A stretch of 5,872 bases of DNA from Novosphingobium sp. (lineage in GTDB: Bacteria > Pseudomonadota > Alphaproteobacteria > Sphingomonadales > Sphingomonadaceae), in assembly GCA_027490345.1 (NCBI GenBank), contig JAIXYF010000356.1, forward strand, positions 1-5,872, given 5' to 3'. Shown in pieces: positions 5,518-5,872 of the stretch (its first letter is position 1; every line of letters starts with the position of its first letter). A program made the position numbers and the translations under genes. Under the pieces are notes generated by a model, which saw nothing but the letters and a program-made list of their open reading frames with translations, ran no database searches and had not been told where the DNA came from.

Positions 5518-5872
5518 TGCGCGCTCTCCGCCTTGGGGCTTTCCATCTTGGTGGCATAGCCATCGGCGACCATCTTCGCCATGCGGTCGAAGATTTCATC
5601 GGGCGTGCGGCAAGCCTCGCCGATCATCTGTTCGAACCCGGTCGCGACGATGATCTCGCGCTTGCCTTCGGCCATTTCCGCCAGCATCTGCGCGGCGGCG
5701 ACTTCCGGGGCCATGCCGCCATCGATGCCCTTGTCACTCACCCCGCGGCGGCTGCCATCGGCATTGAGCGCATTGCGCGAGACATTGGTGCGCACCGATC
5801 CCGGCGCGATGACGTGGACCTGAAGACCCGCCCCGGTCACTTCACTGCGCAGCGCGTTCGCATAACCGATCA
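5514..5872 (-). CDS. Short-chain dehydrogenase/reductase (partial, C-terminal 118 residues)
   Basis: The frame is open to the right edge of the window, so the GTG at 5840 is not a real start; in-frame residues upstream read IGYANALRSE and join smoothly. The segment corresponds to the part of an SDR after the catalytic YxxxK: a helix (YANALRSEVTGAG), the strand LQVHVIAPGSVRTNVSRNAL with the family PG motif, then a region with DKGIDGGM and EVAAAQMLAEMAEGKREIIVA. The VRTNVSRNAL...DG pattern resembles the DHRS7-like branch of classical SDRs. These enzymes use NAD(P)(H) to interconvert alcohols and ketones; the Rossmann fold and catalytic Ser/Tyr/Lys are outside the window, so cofactor and activity cannot be confirmed. 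Its TGA overlaps the hydrolase ATG (ATGA), making the two a co-translated pair. Confidence 0.88.
   Translation of the reverse strand, partial: IGYANALRSEVTGAGLQVHVIAPGSVRTNVSRNALNADGSRRGVSDKGIDGGMAPEVAAAQMLAEMAEGKREIIVATGFEQMIGEACRTPDEIFDRMAKMVADGYATKMESPKAESAQ

Noticed and set aside
4684..5559. 291-codon plus-strand open frame opposite the hydrolase
   Set aside because: The opposite strand encodes a complete hydrolase with an intact triad; this product is His/Arg-rich without recognisable motifs.
5514..5840. Independent short gene starting at the GTG at 5840
   Set aside because: The frame continues to the window edge with clear SDR sequence, so it is the tail of a longer gene.

Overview
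The window is a GC-rich stretch of bacterial chromosome holding eight protein-coding genes, two of them cut by the window edges. Gene content and order (short-form hisG, then hisD, then nusB), the high GC and the protein style point to an alphaproteobacterium, most likely of the Sphingomonadales (Novosphingobium/Sphingobium/Erythrobacter-like). This assignment comes from recognition of the sequences, not from a search. I see no rRNA, tRNA, CRISPR array, transposase or phage gene.

Layout. Bases 1-2243 (minus strand) are a tight operon read right to left: hisG (ATP phosphoribosyltransferase, short form), hisD (histidinol dehydrogenase) and nusB (antitermination factor, C-terminus outside the window). 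The stop and start codons overlap at both junctions. HisG and HisD catalyse the first and last steps of histidine synthesis; NusB serves rRNA transcription and is probably only a co-transcribed passenger. Only 42 bases after the hisG start, a DUF2332 gene (2286-3362) diverges on the plus strand. Its stop codon lies inside a 25-base near-perfect inverted repeat.

After a 98-base intergenic stretch comes a two-gene plus-strand unit (3461-4617): an HD-domain protein with a signal peptide, overlapping by one base a GNAT acetyltransferase. It converges, with a six-base gap, on a minus-strand pair (4624-5872): an SDR-family dehydrogenase (N-terminus outside the window) followed by an epoxide-hydrolase-like alpha/beta hydrolase, overlapping by four bases.

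Most of the window is ordinary core and accessory metabolism, and I do not see a clear undescribed system. The points most worth a second look are the inverted repeat that supplies the DUF2332 stop codon, the exported HD-domain protein coupled to an acetyltransferase, the conserved DUF2332 protein of unknown function divergent from hisG, and a hairpin that covers the likely hisD ribosome binding site.
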